Origin: JACCTU01 sp963700495
Lineage (GTDB): Bacteria; Actinomycetota; Thermoleophilia; Gaiellales; Gaiellaceae
DNA: 64,000 nucleotides
NCBI GenBank assembly: GCA_963700495.1
Contig: CAVOXT010000006.1
Coordinates: 496,001-560,000, forward strand
Direction: 5' to 3'
Shown: one piece after another, positions 10,415 to 18,568 of the stretch
Layout of the letters: each line of letters begins with the position of its first letter
Numbering within the stretch: position 1 is the first letter of the stretch
Position numbers and translations under genes: made by a program
Notes under the pieces: model-generated
What the model was told of the DNA's origin: nothing
Seen by the model: the letters and a program-made list of their open reading frames with translations, nothing else
Database searches by the model: none

Positions 10415-10891
10415 TCATGATTCCGATGGTGGCCTGATCTCGATCACAGTCTCGACGGGGAGGTCGAGCGAAGCCGAGACGAGGCATGTCCTTTCCGCTT
10501 CCTCGGCGAGCGCTCGGGCCTGTGCTTCGACGCGGGGCTCGGTCTCGAGCTCGAGTCGGAGCTCGAGCCGAGTGAAGCCGAAGCGTCCGTCGCCGCGTTT
10601 GCCGGCGACGCCGTCGGCATTCACATTCATGCTCGCGTAGGGAAGGCCCGCGCGGGCGGCGAGGCCGGTGAAGGTCACAGCCAGACACGAGGCGGCCGCG
10701 GCGACGAAGAAGTCCTCCGGGCTCCAGGTTGCGGCGTCAGTGCCGCGGAAGACAGGCGGCGCCGTGATCTCGATCGCCGGCTTACCCTCCACGCGGGCCG
10801 CGACACGGCGCTCGCCGAGCCATTCGACCGAGAGTGGGAAGTGGAACTCCTTCGACCGCACACCTGCTTTCGTGCTGCCGCTCGTGGACAT
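10415..10891 (-). CDS. OsmC/Ohr family peroxide-reductase-like protein
   Basis: A 158-residue OsmC-like protein. The two redox cysteines expected for the family are C69, in the helix SPEDFFVAAAASCLAVTF, and C136, in ERTCLVSASL. OsmC/Ohr enzymes reduce organic hydroperoxides using dithiols, and some act on persulfides. The ATG overlaps the thioredoxin stop (TGATG), so the protein is translationally coupled to its likely reductant. It is the last gene of the leftward arm of the redox cluster that shares a promoter region with arsR. Confidence 0.9.
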   Translation of the reverse strand: MSTSGSTKAGVRSKEFHFPLSVEWLGERRVAARVEGKPAIEITAPPVFRGTDAATWSPEDFFVAAAASCLAVTFTGLAARAGLPYASMNVNADGVAGKRGDGRFGFTRLELRLELETEPRVEAQARALAEEAERTCLVSASLDLPVETVIEIRPPSES

Positions 10892-11454
10892 CAGTAGAGG
10901 CTCCCGGCCAGCTGCCGCCGGTAGCGCATGGTCAGCGGATGCTCGTGACCCAGCTCGCCGAACAGGCCGATTGTGAGTCCGAGGAGCCGCTCCCGCCGCT
11001 CCCCGTCCGCGGCGCTGATCGCCTCGAGCAGCAACTCGAGGGCGCGTTCGTGGTCATCCTCCTGGAGCGCCACAACCACCTCGGGCAGCTCCCTGGACGC
11101 GGCGAGCTCGTCGAGCATCCGCTCGGCCGCGGTGGGCCCGGTCAGCTCGTCGAGGAACTGCGCAACCGCCGCCGGCGGCAACGCGCCGACGAACTCGCGC
11201 ACGATCTCGCCGCCGCGGAAGGCCTTGACCGCCGGAATCCCCTGGATCTGGTGGCGAAGCGCGAGCTCCGGGTTCGCGTCCACGTCGACCTTGACGAACG
11301 CAAGCTCGCCCATCCGCAACTCGGCCTCGCGCTCGAGTACGGGGCCAAGCATCCGGCAGGGGCCGCACCAGGCAGCCCAGAAGTCGACCACGACCGGTAG
11401 CTCGCGGGAGCGCTCGATGACGTCGCGCTGAAAGGTCTCGGTTGTCACATCCAT
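10891..11454 (-). CDS. Thioredoxin with C-terminal helical extension (YbbN-like)
   Basis: A 187-residue protein. Residues 1-105 are a thioredoxin domain with the active site W29-C30-G-P-C33 and the cis-proline loop IQGIPAVKAF. Residues 110-187 form a helical TPR-like extension (PEVVVALQEDDHERALELLLEAI), as in YbbN/CnoX-type thioredoxins that combine redox and chaperone functions. It lies between DUF2892 and OsmC in the same direction and overlaps the OsmC start, so it probably supplies electrons to OsmC or a persulfide-handling partner. No signal peptide is present, so it is cytoplasmic. Confidence 0.92.
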   Translation of the reverse strand: MDVTTETFQRDVIERSRELPVVVDFWAAWCGPCRMLGPVLEREAELRMGELAFVKVDVDANPELALRHQIQGIPAVKAFRGGEIVREFVGALPPAAVAQFLDELTGPTAAERMLDELAASRELPEVVVALQEDDHERALELLLEAISAADGERRERLLGLTIGLFGELGHEHPLTMRYRRQLAGSLY

Positions 11455-11468
11455 CGTTCTCGTCCTCC

Positions 11469-11687
11469 TCAGTGGGGGAGCGGCCTGCGGCCGCTCGTGT
11501 TGATGTGCAGCAGCGCGTAGAGCGGGCAGAACCCGACGGCGCTGGTGGCGACCATCACGGCGGCGAGCGCGAACAACACGAACCCGCCGACGGAGCCCGC
11601 GCCGACAAGCGCGGCGGCGATGACCGCGGCGGGCGCGACGACGAAGGTGCGCAGCCTGCGATCGAGATCGTTCATGTTCCGGGCCAT
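11469..11687 (-). CDS. DUF2892 (YgaP-like) inner membrane protein
   Basis: A 72-residue membrane protein with two transmembrane helices (about residues 16-34 and 35-55). It has the FCPLYALLHINT segment typical of DUF2892, the same fold as the membrane part of the rhodanese YgaP. The start ATG 11687 follows GGAGG by five bases. It is the first gene of the leftward operon and shares the 86-base divergent region with arsR. In other bacteria DUF2892 is found with rhodaneses, as here across the promoter (12585). Confidence 0.85.
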   Translation of the reverse strand: MARNMNDLDRRLRTFVVAPAAVIAAALVGAGSVGGFVLFALAAVMVATSAVGFCPLYALLHINTSGRRPLPH

Positions 11688-11726
11688 CTCAGCCTCCTGG
11701 GGTTGCGGTTCATCTGTTTCTACTGC

Positions 11727-11754
11727 TATACAACTATACAACTGTTTATTGTAT
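11727..11754. promoter_or_regulatory. Putative ArsR operator: direct repeat and inverted repeat
   Basis: In an AT-rich island within high-GC DNA, TATACAAC occurs twice head to tail (11727-11734 and 11735-11742). ATACAA (11736-11741) and TTGTAT (11749-11754) form a perfect 6-bp inverted repeat with a 7-base spacer. The site lies between the divergent DUF2892 and arsR starts. ArsR proteins bind such imperfect palindromes over the promoter, so control of both arms by the ArsR protein is likely. The 12-mer CAACTATACAAC within it recurs, inverted, at 22003-22014. Confidence 0.6.
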
Positions 11755-11772
11755 TCCCGAAGAGAGCGCATC

Positions 11773-12114
11773 ATGCCACTGCCCCACCCGCTTCCGGACG
11801 ATCTCGTCGAGTTGATCGCGCGCCGCTTCCGCGTGCTCGGCGAGCCGATGCGCATCAAGCTGCTCGATCGGCTGCGCGAAGGCGAGGCGAGCGTGAACGA
11901 GCTGAGCGAGGCACTCGACGCGTCGCAGCAGAACGTCTCCAAGCACCTCGCCGTCATGTCCGAGGCCGGCGTCCTCGGCCGCCGCAAGGAAGGGACCTAT
12001 GTCTTCTACCGGATCGTCGACGAGGGTGTTCTCGCCCTCTGCGACCAGGTCTGCGGCTCGGTGCAGCAGCAGCTGCGCGCGCTGAACGAGGTCGTCTCGG
12101 GCGTCAGACGGTGA
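11773..12114 (+). CDS. ArsR/SmtB family transcriptional regulator
   Basis: A 113-residue winged-helix repressor. The DNA-binding part is LDRLREGEASVNELSEALDA with the recognition helix SQQNVSKHLAVM, and the beta-wing is GRRKEGTYVFYRI. There are only two cysteines, C90 and C94 in LALCDQVCGS, on the C-terminal dimerisation helix. They could form a metal or thiol-switch site, but the classic alpha-3 CxCxxC motif of ArsR is absent. The start is ATG 11773. It leads a rightward set with DUF302 and rhodanese and is divergent from DUF2892-thioredoxin-OsmC. I infer sensing of reactive sulfur, peroxide or metal. Confidence 0.9.
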   Translation: MPLPHPLPDDLVELIARRFRVLGEPMRIKLLDRLREGEASVNELSEALDASQQNVSKHLAVMSEAGVLGRRKEGTYVFYRIVDEGVLALCDQVCGSVQQQLRALNEVVSGVRR

Positions 12115-12172
12115 CCGTCGTCGTCGCACCGACTGAACGCGGCCAGAGCACGCCGCCGCTACGTGGAGGAGA

Positions 12173-12580
12173 ATGCGAATGCCTGCAACCAGCTACACAC
12201 TGAGCGCGACGACCGAGCTCGGGTTCACCGAAGCCGCCCAACGCGTCCGCGACGAACTCAAAGCGGAAGGGTTCGGAATCCTCTGCGAGATCGACGTCCA
12301 AGCCACCCTGAAGGAGAAGCTCGACGTCGAGGGCGAGCCCTACCTCATTCTCGGCGCCTGCAACCCGCCGCTCGCACACCGGGCGCTCGAGGCCGATCCC
12401 GACCTCGGGACCCTCCTGCCGTGCAACGTCGTCGTCTACCGGCGCGGCGGCGAGACACGAATCTCCGCGATCGATGCCGAGCGAATGCTTTCGATCGTCG
12501 CCAACGAAGCCCTGGTCCCGATCGCCGCCGAGGTACGGAGTCGACTCGCATCAGTCGTCGAGCGCGCAACAAGGGCCTGA
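12173..12580 (+). CDS. DUF302 domain protein
   Basis: A 135-residue protein of the DUF302 family. It has the characteristic N-terminal strand-helix with FTEAAQRVRDELKAEGFGIL, the middle LGACNPPLAHRALEADPDLG, and the close LLPCNVVVYRR. The start ATG 12173 has GGAGGAGA directly upstream, with a second ATG at 12179. The function is not established. DUF302 genes are often found with rhodaneses and thiol metabolism, as here. C62 and C83 (in GACNPP and LPCNVV) are conserved-looking positions. Confidence 0.88.
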   Translation: MRMPATSYTLSATTELGFTEAAQRVRDELKAEGFGILCEIDVQATLKEKLDVEGEPYLILGACNPPLAHRALEADPDLGTLLPCNVVVYRRGGETRISAIDAERMLSIVANEALVPIAAEVRSRLASVVERATRA

Positions 12581-12584
12581 GCAC

Positions 12585-12926
12585 ATGCGCTTGTTCACAC
12601 GAACACAGGGGATCGATGCCCGCAGTGCGGCCGACCTGCTCGCCGCCAAAGACGCTGTCGTGGTCGACGTGCGCCAACACGAGGAGTGGCAGACAGGCCA
12701 CATCCACGACGCGATCCACGTCCCGCTCAGCCAACTGTCGAACCGTCAGCAACAGCTCCCGCGCGGCAAGACAATCGTGACCGTCTGCAGAAGCGGCCAC
12801 CGCAGCGCGCTCGCCGCCCGGAAGCTCACCCGCGCCGGCCACGACGTTCTCAACTTGAGCGGCGGGCTGAACGCATGGGCCCGCGCGGGACTGCCGCTCA
12901 GTCCCAGTAACGCTCGCGACAAGTAA
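12585..12926 (+). CDS. Single-domain rhodanese (sulfurtransferase)
   Basis: A 113-residue rhodanese with the active-site loop C68-R-S-G-H-R-S, where C68 would carry the persulfide. The earlier conserved VVVDVRQHEEWQTGHI segment and the C-terminal LSGGLNAWARAGLP are present. The start ATG 12585 is 5 bases after the DUF302 stop, so the two are in one operon. It is cytoplasmic. Together with thioredoxin and OsmC on the other arm it suggests sulfane-sulfur transfer or detoxification. Confidence 0.92.
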   Translation: MRLFTRTQGIDARSAADLLAAKDAVVVDVRQHEEWQTGHIHDAIHVPLSQLSNRQQQLPRGKTIVTVCRSGHRSALAARKLTRAGHDVLNLSGGLNAWARAGLPLSPSNARDK

Positions 12927-12986
12927 AGCCTTCTTCACCTCTCGTCGCTGTGTTCGGAGACCTGGGCGGTGGCGACTAGTGCTGCA

Positions 12987-13023
12987 CGGCTGGGCGGTGG
13001 CGTAGGCCGCCACCGCCCAGCCG
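12987..13023. terminator. Strong hairpin between convergent genes
   Basis: A perfect 15-bp inverted repeat (12987-13001 with 13009-13023, 7-base loop) lies between the rhodanese stop and the convergent His-rich gene. It probably terminates both transcripts. The following T-run is weak (TTGT). Confidence 0.7.
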
Positions 13024-13028
13024 TTGTA

Positions 13029-13310
13029 TCAGCCGTGGTTCGGTGCGTCGTCTGCGCCCCGTCCGTGGCGGGCGTGACCGGGCGTGTCGTCTGCGCCGCG
13101 CGCACGGCGGACGTGGCCCACCTTGTCGTCGGCACCGCGGGCGTGGCGGGCATGGCGGACATGGCCGGCCGGGTCATCCGCGCCACCTCCGTGGCGGACA
13201 TGGCCGACCGGATCGTCGGCCCCGTTCTTGGCGACGGCAACTACGGGCGCTGCGACGGCGAGCGAAAGTGCTGCGCCGAGCGATGCTGCGAATCGGGTGC
13301 GATGCTTCAT
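13029..13310 (-). CDS. Small exported His-rich repeat protein
   Basis: A 93-residue protein starting at ATG 13310 behind a clear GGAGG. Residues 1-27 form a signal peptide (LGAALSLAVAAPVVAVA). The mature part has five imperfect repeats of the form GADDxxGHVRHxR, rich in Asp, His and Arg: GADDPVGHVRH, GADDPAGHVRH, GADDKVGHVRR, GADDTPGHARH, GADDAPNHG. The spaced Asp-Asp and His residues could bind metal ions, but that is inference. I do not recognise a named family. A strong hairpin terminator follows the stop. Confidence 0.7.
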   Translation of the reverse strand: MKHRTRFAASLGAALSLAVAAPVVAVAKNGADDPVGHVRHGGGADDPAGHVRHARHARGADDKVGHVRRARGADDTPGHARHGRGADDAPNHG

Positions 13311-13429
13311 GGCAAACCTCCTGCGTCGGGTTGAGTCGAGGTTGCACGCAGGCTGGTCGGCTGGACAAGAGGACGTTCGTCGTACGACCCAACCGTCAGA
13401 GCGGCACTGCCGAAGGTACGAACGAGCGA

Positions 13430-16213
13430 CTAGGTCCGCGCCGGCGGAGCCGCCACGCTTGCGACGTGCCGCGCGCCCACGTTCTGAGAGTCGAGATCGA
13501 GCCGGGCGAGCGCTGTGCGGGAGCTGATCCCGAGCTTCCTGTAGACGTTGCGAAGGTGGAAGTCGATCGTGCGGGGACTGAGGAAGAGCTGGGCGGCCAC
13601 TTCCCGGTTCGTGAGCCCCTCCGCGACGAAACGGGCAATCTGGAGCTCCTGCTCGGTGAGCTCGGCCCTCGTGCTCGAGTCACGCTTACGCGCCGTCTGG
13701 CCACTTGCCCGCAGTTCGACCCGCGCTCTCTCGGCCCAGAGCGTGGCTCCGAGCTCCTCGAAACCTTCGAGAGCCGCTCGCAGGTGCTCACGAGCCTCGA
13801 CTCGGCGACGGGCGCGGCGCAGGAACTCTCCATAGGCGAGCTCGCTGCGGGCACGCTCGAAGGGACGGGCGGCCTCGGCGTGTGCGTCGAGCGCCGCCAG
13901 GAAGAGGCGTCCGGCTTCGCTCTCGTCCTCCGAGAGGAGTGCACGGCAATGCAGGACCACCGCACGTCCCCAGGCAACCCCGTTGCTCTCCGCCCACGGC
14001 TCGAAGACATCTAGCCAGGCGCGCGCGGTTTCCCGGTCGCCTGCGCGCGTCGCAGCTTCGATCCGATCCAGCGCACCCCAGAAGACGACCAGCGTGGTGG
14101 AGATCTCTCGACCGCGCCTGAGCGCCTCCTCAGCCCGGCCGAGTCCGAGCTCCAGCAGTGCCAGCGCCCAGTGCGCGATCTCGGCGACGATCCCGAGGCC
14201 GCGGGCAGAGGCGAGCTCCCGGCTCTCGGCCGCAATCGACCTGCACTCGTCCTCAGATCCTCGCGCAGCCGCCATCAGGGCGAGCACCGCGAGCTGCTGC
14301 GCAACCAGATCGTGCTGGCCGATCTCCCGCGCGAGTTGGAGGCCCTCTCTCGCGTTGGCCGCGGCGGAGGGCCAGCGGCCCGCCCAAAACTCCGCGATGG
14401 CGAGGCGCGGAAGAATCTGCGTCACGACGCTGAGCGCGCCGCTCTCCCGCGCCTGGGCAGCCGCCTCATGGTGGGACCGGTACGACGCTTGATCGTCGCC
14501 GAGGTAGAGGGCGGCCCGCCCCGCGAACAGCAGCGCCACGGGCTCGCCGGCCGCATCGCCGTCGAGCTCCTCCGCCAGCTCGAGCGCCTCGCGGAGCCTC
14601 GGCGCGGCGTTGGCGAAGTCACCCTCGCAGTGGGCTCCGAGCCCGACGAGAAGCTGCGTGAGCATGCGCGCGAACGGGGCTTCCTCGACGACCAGGCCGC
14701 GAGCCACTTCGGCGATCGCGACACCCGCCTCACGGTCGCCGGCGTAAGCAGCGGCAACGCCGGCGATGTTCAGCAGCTGAAGGGCGCGCTCGCCGTCGAT
14801 CGGCGCGACCTCCGTTGCTGCCCGAAGCAAGAACCGGCAGGCATCGGCCGGCACGCCGCGGGTCATCTCGATCAGACCGAGGAAGCGGTCGATGTCGGCC
14901 CGCTGGATCGGCTCCGACACCAGCGGGCGCGCCCCTTCGAGCAGCATCAGGGCCCGCTCGGCGCGCCCCGCGAGCCAGGCGTTCTCCGCCGCTGCCGTCA
15001 AGCGGCGCGCCCGGTTCTCCTCGTCCGGCGTCAGCGCGGCGGCCCGCTCGAAGGCAAACGAGGCGGCCGCGAAGCCGCTCCGCCGCCGCGCGCGCTGGGC
15101 CGCCTGCTCGAGCTCCTCGACGACCGACGGGTCGGGCTCCACGCTTGCCGCTGCGCGGTGCCAGGCGCGCCGATCGGCGTCGACTTCGCCCTCGAGCACG
15201 TTCGCGAGCGCGCGATGGGCGGCCTGTCGCTTCGATAGCGGCGCCGCTTGATAGACGGCGGAGCGAACGAGCGGGTGGCGAAGCTCGAGCCGGGTTCCTC
15301 GCACGTTCGCCAGCCCGGCCTGCTCGGCACCGTCGAGCGCCTCGGCTCCCGCTCCGAGTTGTGCGGCCGCGCGCAACACGGTCGCGAGCTCGCCGCTGCC
15401 GTCCGCGGCGGCGACGAGCAGAAGCGTCTGCGACTCCTCCGGCAGCCGGTTCACGCGGGCAAGGAAGGCGCGCTCGACGCGGGCGCTGACCGGTATGGGC
15501 GCGAGCAGCGCCTCGGCGCCGGAGAGCTGCGCCTCGCTCAGGGCCGGGGAGAGCTCGAGCAGGGCGAGCGGGTTGCCGCCTGTCTCCGTGACGAGGCGGT
15601 CGCGGACCTCTGACGAGAGTGCGATGCCCGCGTGGCGGTCGACCAGCGCCTCGGCCGCCGCCGCGTCGAGCCCGCCCAGGTGGAGCTCTGGGAGGCCGGG
15701 TGCCTCGAAGCGCCGGATCTCGCCCTCGCGGGCGGCGAAGAGCATGGCGATGCCCTCTGCGTCGAGGCGCCTGGCGACGAAGACAAGTGCGTCCGCGGAC
15801 GCCTCGTCGAGCCAGTGCGCATCGTCGACGAGGCAAAGGAGCGGCCTGCGTTCGGCGGCCTCGGCGAGCAGGCTCAGCACTGCGAGTGAGACAAGGAAGC
15901 GGTCGCCACCTCCCGCGGCCAGCCCGAGCGCTCCGCGGAGAGCTGCGGCCTGAGGTTCCGGAATGTCCTCCAGGTGATCGAGGACGGGGAGGACGATCTG
16001 GTGCAAGGCGGCGAACGGAAGGTGCGTCTCTGATTCGATCCCACCGCCGCTCAGGATGTGCATCCCGCCGGCTTGATCGCGCGCATCCTCCAGGAGTGCC
16101 GACTTGCCGACCCCCGGCTCACCGGAGATGACCAAGACGGCGCTTTGCGACGAACGAGCGCCGGCGAGGAGTTCTCCGATACGAGCTCGCTCCGGGTCTC
16201 TCCCGTAGAGCAT
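13430..16213 (-). CDS. LuxR-family AAA ATPase regulator (LAL type), copy 1
   Basis: A 927-residue large ATP-binding regulator of the LuxR family (MalT-like architecture). Residues 31-39 are Walker A (GEPGVGKSA) and LLCLVDDAHWLDEA is Walker B. A long helical TPR-like middle section follows, and the last about 65 residues are a LuxR helix-turn-helix (LTEQELQIARFVAEGLTNRE, then SPRTIDFHLRNVYRKL). Such proteins are ATP-dependent activators that sense an inducer through the helical region. The gene is intact, unlike copies 2 and 3. It is divergent from the DHA2 exporter at 16368, which is a plausible target. Confidence 0.93.
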   Translation of the reverse strand: MLYGRDPERARIGELLAGARSSQSAVLVISGEPGVGKSALLEDARDQAGGMHILSGGGIESETHLPFAALHQIVLPVLDHLEDIPEPQAAALRGALGLAAGGGDRFLVSLAVLSLLAEAAERRPLLCLVDDAHWLDEASADALVFVARRLDAEGIAMLFAAREGEIRRFEAPGLPELHLGGLDAAAAEALVDRHAGIALSSEVRDRLVTETGGNPLALLELSPALSEAQLSGAEALLAPIPVSARVERAFLARVNRLPEESQTLLLVAAADGSGELATVLRAAAQLGAGAEALDGAEQAGLANVRGTRLELRHPLVRSAVYQAAPLSKRQAAHRALANVLEGEVDADRRAWHRAAASVEPDPSVVEELEQAAQRARRRSGFAAASFAFERAAALTPDEENRARRLTAAAENAWLAGRAERALMLLEGARPLVSEPIQRADIDRFLGLIEMTRGVPADACRFLLRAATEVAPIDGERALQLLNIAGVAAAYAGDREAGVAIAEVARGLVVEEAPFARMLTQLLVGLGAHCEGDFANAAPRLREALELAEELDGDAAGEPVALLFAGRAALYLGDDQASYRSHHEAAAQARESGALSVVTQILPRLAIAEFWAGRWPSAAANAREGLQLAREIGQHDLVAQQLAVLALMAAARGSEDECRSIAAESRELASARGLGIVAEIAHWALALLELGLGRAEEALRRGREISTTLVVFWGALDRIEAATRAGDRETARAWLDVFEPWAESNGVAWGRAVVLHCRALLSEDESEAGRLFLAALDAHAEAARPFERARSELAYGEFLRRARRRVEAREHLRAALEGFEELGATLWAERARVELRASGQTARKRDSSTRAELTEQELQIARFVAEGLTNREVAAQLFLSPRTIDFHLRNVYRKLGISSRTALARLDLDSQNVGARHVASVAAPPART

Positions 16214-16367
16214 CTGGGGTGATCGTATCGCCGCCCTTCTCGTGCACTCGGCGAGCCACCCAGGCGAGCGGCGCGCCCTTCAACCCGGCGAAATCGCCGG
16301 TGCGATGCCGAGCCGGGACAGCGATGGTGACGACTCCGATTTCGAACCCAAGAAGGAGTGCACCACG

Positions 16368-17939
16368 ATGACCATCGATCCCGTCCACTACGCCCGCCGG
16401 TGGAAAACGCTCGGCGTGCTGTCGCTGAGCCTGGTGATCATCGGGCTCGACACCACGATTCTCAACGTCGCCCTGCCGACGCTGCAGAACGAGTTCGACG
16501 CCTCCTCTTCGAAGCTCCAGTGGATGGTCGACTCCTATCTGCTCGTCTTCGCAGGCCTGCTGCTCGTCTTCGGCACGCTCGGCGACCGCTTCGGGCGCAA
16601 GCTTGCGCTCCAGGCCGGCGTGTCGATCTTCGGGCTCGCCAGCCTCGGCGCCCTCGTCGCCGACTCAGCCGACCAGGTGATCGCCGTGCGAGCGGCGATG
16701 GGCGTGGGCGCGGCGCTGATCATGCCCGCCACCCTCTCGATCATCGCCAACGTCTTCACCGGACAGGAGCGCGGCAGGGCGATCGGCATCTGGGCCGCGC
16801 TGGCGGCGGCCGGGATCGGCCTCGGGCCGCTCGCCGGTGGGCTGCTGCTCGAGTGGTTCGGATGGTCGTCCGTCTTCCTGATCAACGTGCCGTTCGCGGC
16901 CGCCGCGCTGCTGCTCGGCATCCGCTACGTCCCCGAGAGCCGCGATCCCCGGCCCGGCTCGTTCGACCTCCTCGGAGCAGCGCTCTCGACGGCCGGCTTC
17001 AGCGTCCTCGTGTACGCGATCATCGAGGCGCCCGAGCACGGCTGGCTGAGCGGTTCGGCGCTCGGATCGCTCGGCGCGAGCGTCGTTCTCCTGGCCGTGT
17101 TCTTCTGGTGGGAGCGGCGCATCGCCGAGCCGATGCTCGACTTCGCCTTCTTCCGCAACGCCCGCTTCAGCGTCAGCACGGCGGCGGTCAGCGCGGCCTT
17201 CTTCGCACTGCTCGGCGGGATCTTCGCGCTGACGCAGTATCTGCAGTTCGCCCACGGGTACAGCGCGATCGAGGCAGGCGCAGTCATGAGCCCGATGGCC
17301 CTGGGGCTCGTCATGGGCGCCGGGTCGTCGAGCAAGGCAGTCGAGCGTCTCGGCACGTCCAAGGTGGTCGCCGCAGGCCTCACCGGCCTCGCGATCCTCC
17401 TCGCGCTGACGACGCTCTGGGAGTCCAATACCGGAACGCCCACGCTGGTCGCCTGGTTCTTCGGGTTGACGTTCTCGATGGGCTGGGTCATGGCCCCCGC
17501 AACCGACGCGGTGGTCGGCGCGGTACCGGCGGCCAAGTCGGGCGTCGCTTCCGCGACAAACACCGTCGCACGCATGGTCTCCGGAGCCCTCGGCGTCGCC
17601 GTGGTCGGCTCGCTCGTCAGCTCCCTCTACGCGAACGACGTCGAGGGCTCGCTCGGCGGCTTGCCCGCTCAGGCCCAAGCGGGAGCCGAGGAATCCGTCG
17701 GCGCCGCCGGCGCGATCGCCGCTCAGCTCCCGCCGGAGGCCGCCTCCGGACTGCTCGCCACGACCGGCGACGCGTTCACCCACGCGATGGGCACCGGCCT
17801 CCTCGTCGCCGCCGCGGTCGCCGGCGCCACAGCCGTGCTCGTAGCCCGCTTCCTGCCGGCCCGCGAGGCGGTCGTCACGGAAACGGGAGCGCCTGAGCCC
17901 GAGCTGCGTCCGCTCCCCGACCCCGTCCCAACGGCCTGA
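16368..17939 (+). CDS. DHA2-family MFS drug exporter (EmrB/QacA type)
   Basis: A 523-residue transporter with about 14 transmembrane segments. The proton-antiporter motif A is DRFGRK in the first cytoplasmic loop (GTLGDRFGRKLALQAG), and the antiporter motif C appears as GIGLGPLAGGLLLEWFGW. The start is ATG 16368, preceded by AAGGAG; the frame remains open further upstream but lacks a better start. DHA2 exporters expel hydrophobic drugs or metabolites. It is divergent from LAL regulator 1, which may control it. Confidence 0.93.
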   Translation: MTIDPVHYARRWKTLGVLSLSLVIIGLDTTILNVALPTLQNEFDASSSKLQWMVDSYLLVFAGLLLVFGTLGDRFGRKLALQAGVSIFGLASLGALVADSADQVIAVRAAMGVGAALIMPATLSIIANVFTGQERGRAIGIWAALAAAGIGLGPLAGGLLLEWFGWSSVFLINVPFAAAALLLGIRYVPESRDPRPGSFDLLGAALSTAGFSVLVYAIIEAPEHGWLSGSALGSLGASVVLLAVFFWWERRIAEPMLDFAFFRNARFSVSTAAVSAAFFALLGGIFALTQYLQFAHGYSAIEAGAVMSPMALGLVMGAGSSSKAVERLGTSKVVAAGLTGLAILLALTTLWESNTGTPTLVAWFFGLTFSMGWVMAPATDAVVGAVPAAKSGVASATNTVARMVSGALGVAVVGSLVSSLYANDVEGSLGGLPAQAQAGAEESVGAAGAIAAQLPPEAASGLLATTGDAFTHAMGTGLLVAAAVAGATAVLVARFLPAREAVVTETGAPEPELRPLPDPVPTA

Positions 17940-17944
17940 CCGAG

Positions 17945-18421
17945 GTGACCAAGGAGAACGGCCACTGGCAGATTGCTCCGTGCGGATATGTACGAGCGAC
18001 TCGTCGCCGGTACCGCGGCGAGTCGCTCGTTCTCGAGACGGACTTCGATACCGCCGAGGGCTCGATCCGCCTCGTTGACTTCATGCCTCCCCGGGGCAAC
18101 GTGCGTGACTTCGTGCGCTTGGTCGAAGGGGTCCGCGGCCGAGTGCGCATGCACATGGACCTCAGAGTTCGCGTCGACCACGGTCGGGTTGGTCCGTGGG
18201 TGCGCCACGCCGACGGAGCGCAAGCCGCGATCGCGGGCGCGGACAGCGTCTGGCTACGCACTCCCGTCGAGGTGCGCGACGAGGGGTTCGCCGCGCGGGC
18301 GGACTTTCTCGTTACAGCCGGCGAGATCGTCCCGTTCGTCCTGACCTGGCATCCCTCGCACGAGGCCGCACCCGCTTCGATCGACCCGTTCCGAGCGCTC
18401 GCCGATACGGAGTCGGGCTGA
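17945..18421 (+). pseudogene. Remnant of a glycoside hydrolase family 15 protein (trehalase/glucoamylase-like N-terminal domain)
   Basis: A 158-codon frame beginning at GTG 17945 just after the exporter stop. It matches the inside of the N-terminal beta-sandwich of bacterial GH15 enzymes: HWQIAPCG, RRRYRGESLVLETDFDTAEG, RLVDFMPPRG, VRLVEGVRGRVRMHMDL, GEIVPFVLTWHPSHEA, DPFRALADTE. The first roughly 80 residues of that domain are missing, and so is the entire catalytic alpha-barrel (over 400 residues) after ALADTE. The surviving part has no internal stops, so the truncation may be recent. It is not expected to be an active hydrolase. Confidence 0.7.
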
Positions 18422-18568
18422 CCCAGGCGGCTCGTCACGACTCTTTCGCGGCCCAGTCGCGCGCCGCTTCCTCTATGTCCTTGCCTCCTGGGTTTTGGGC
18501 CTGATCAACGGTCGTAGTGGGAGGCACGTGTAGCACGTCGGCGACGAGGTGAGCGTGCCTGCGAAGAT

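Noticed and set aside
16665..17783. A 372-codon minus-strand frame
   Set aside because: It is the antisense shadow of the exporter at 16368, with the same skewed composition.
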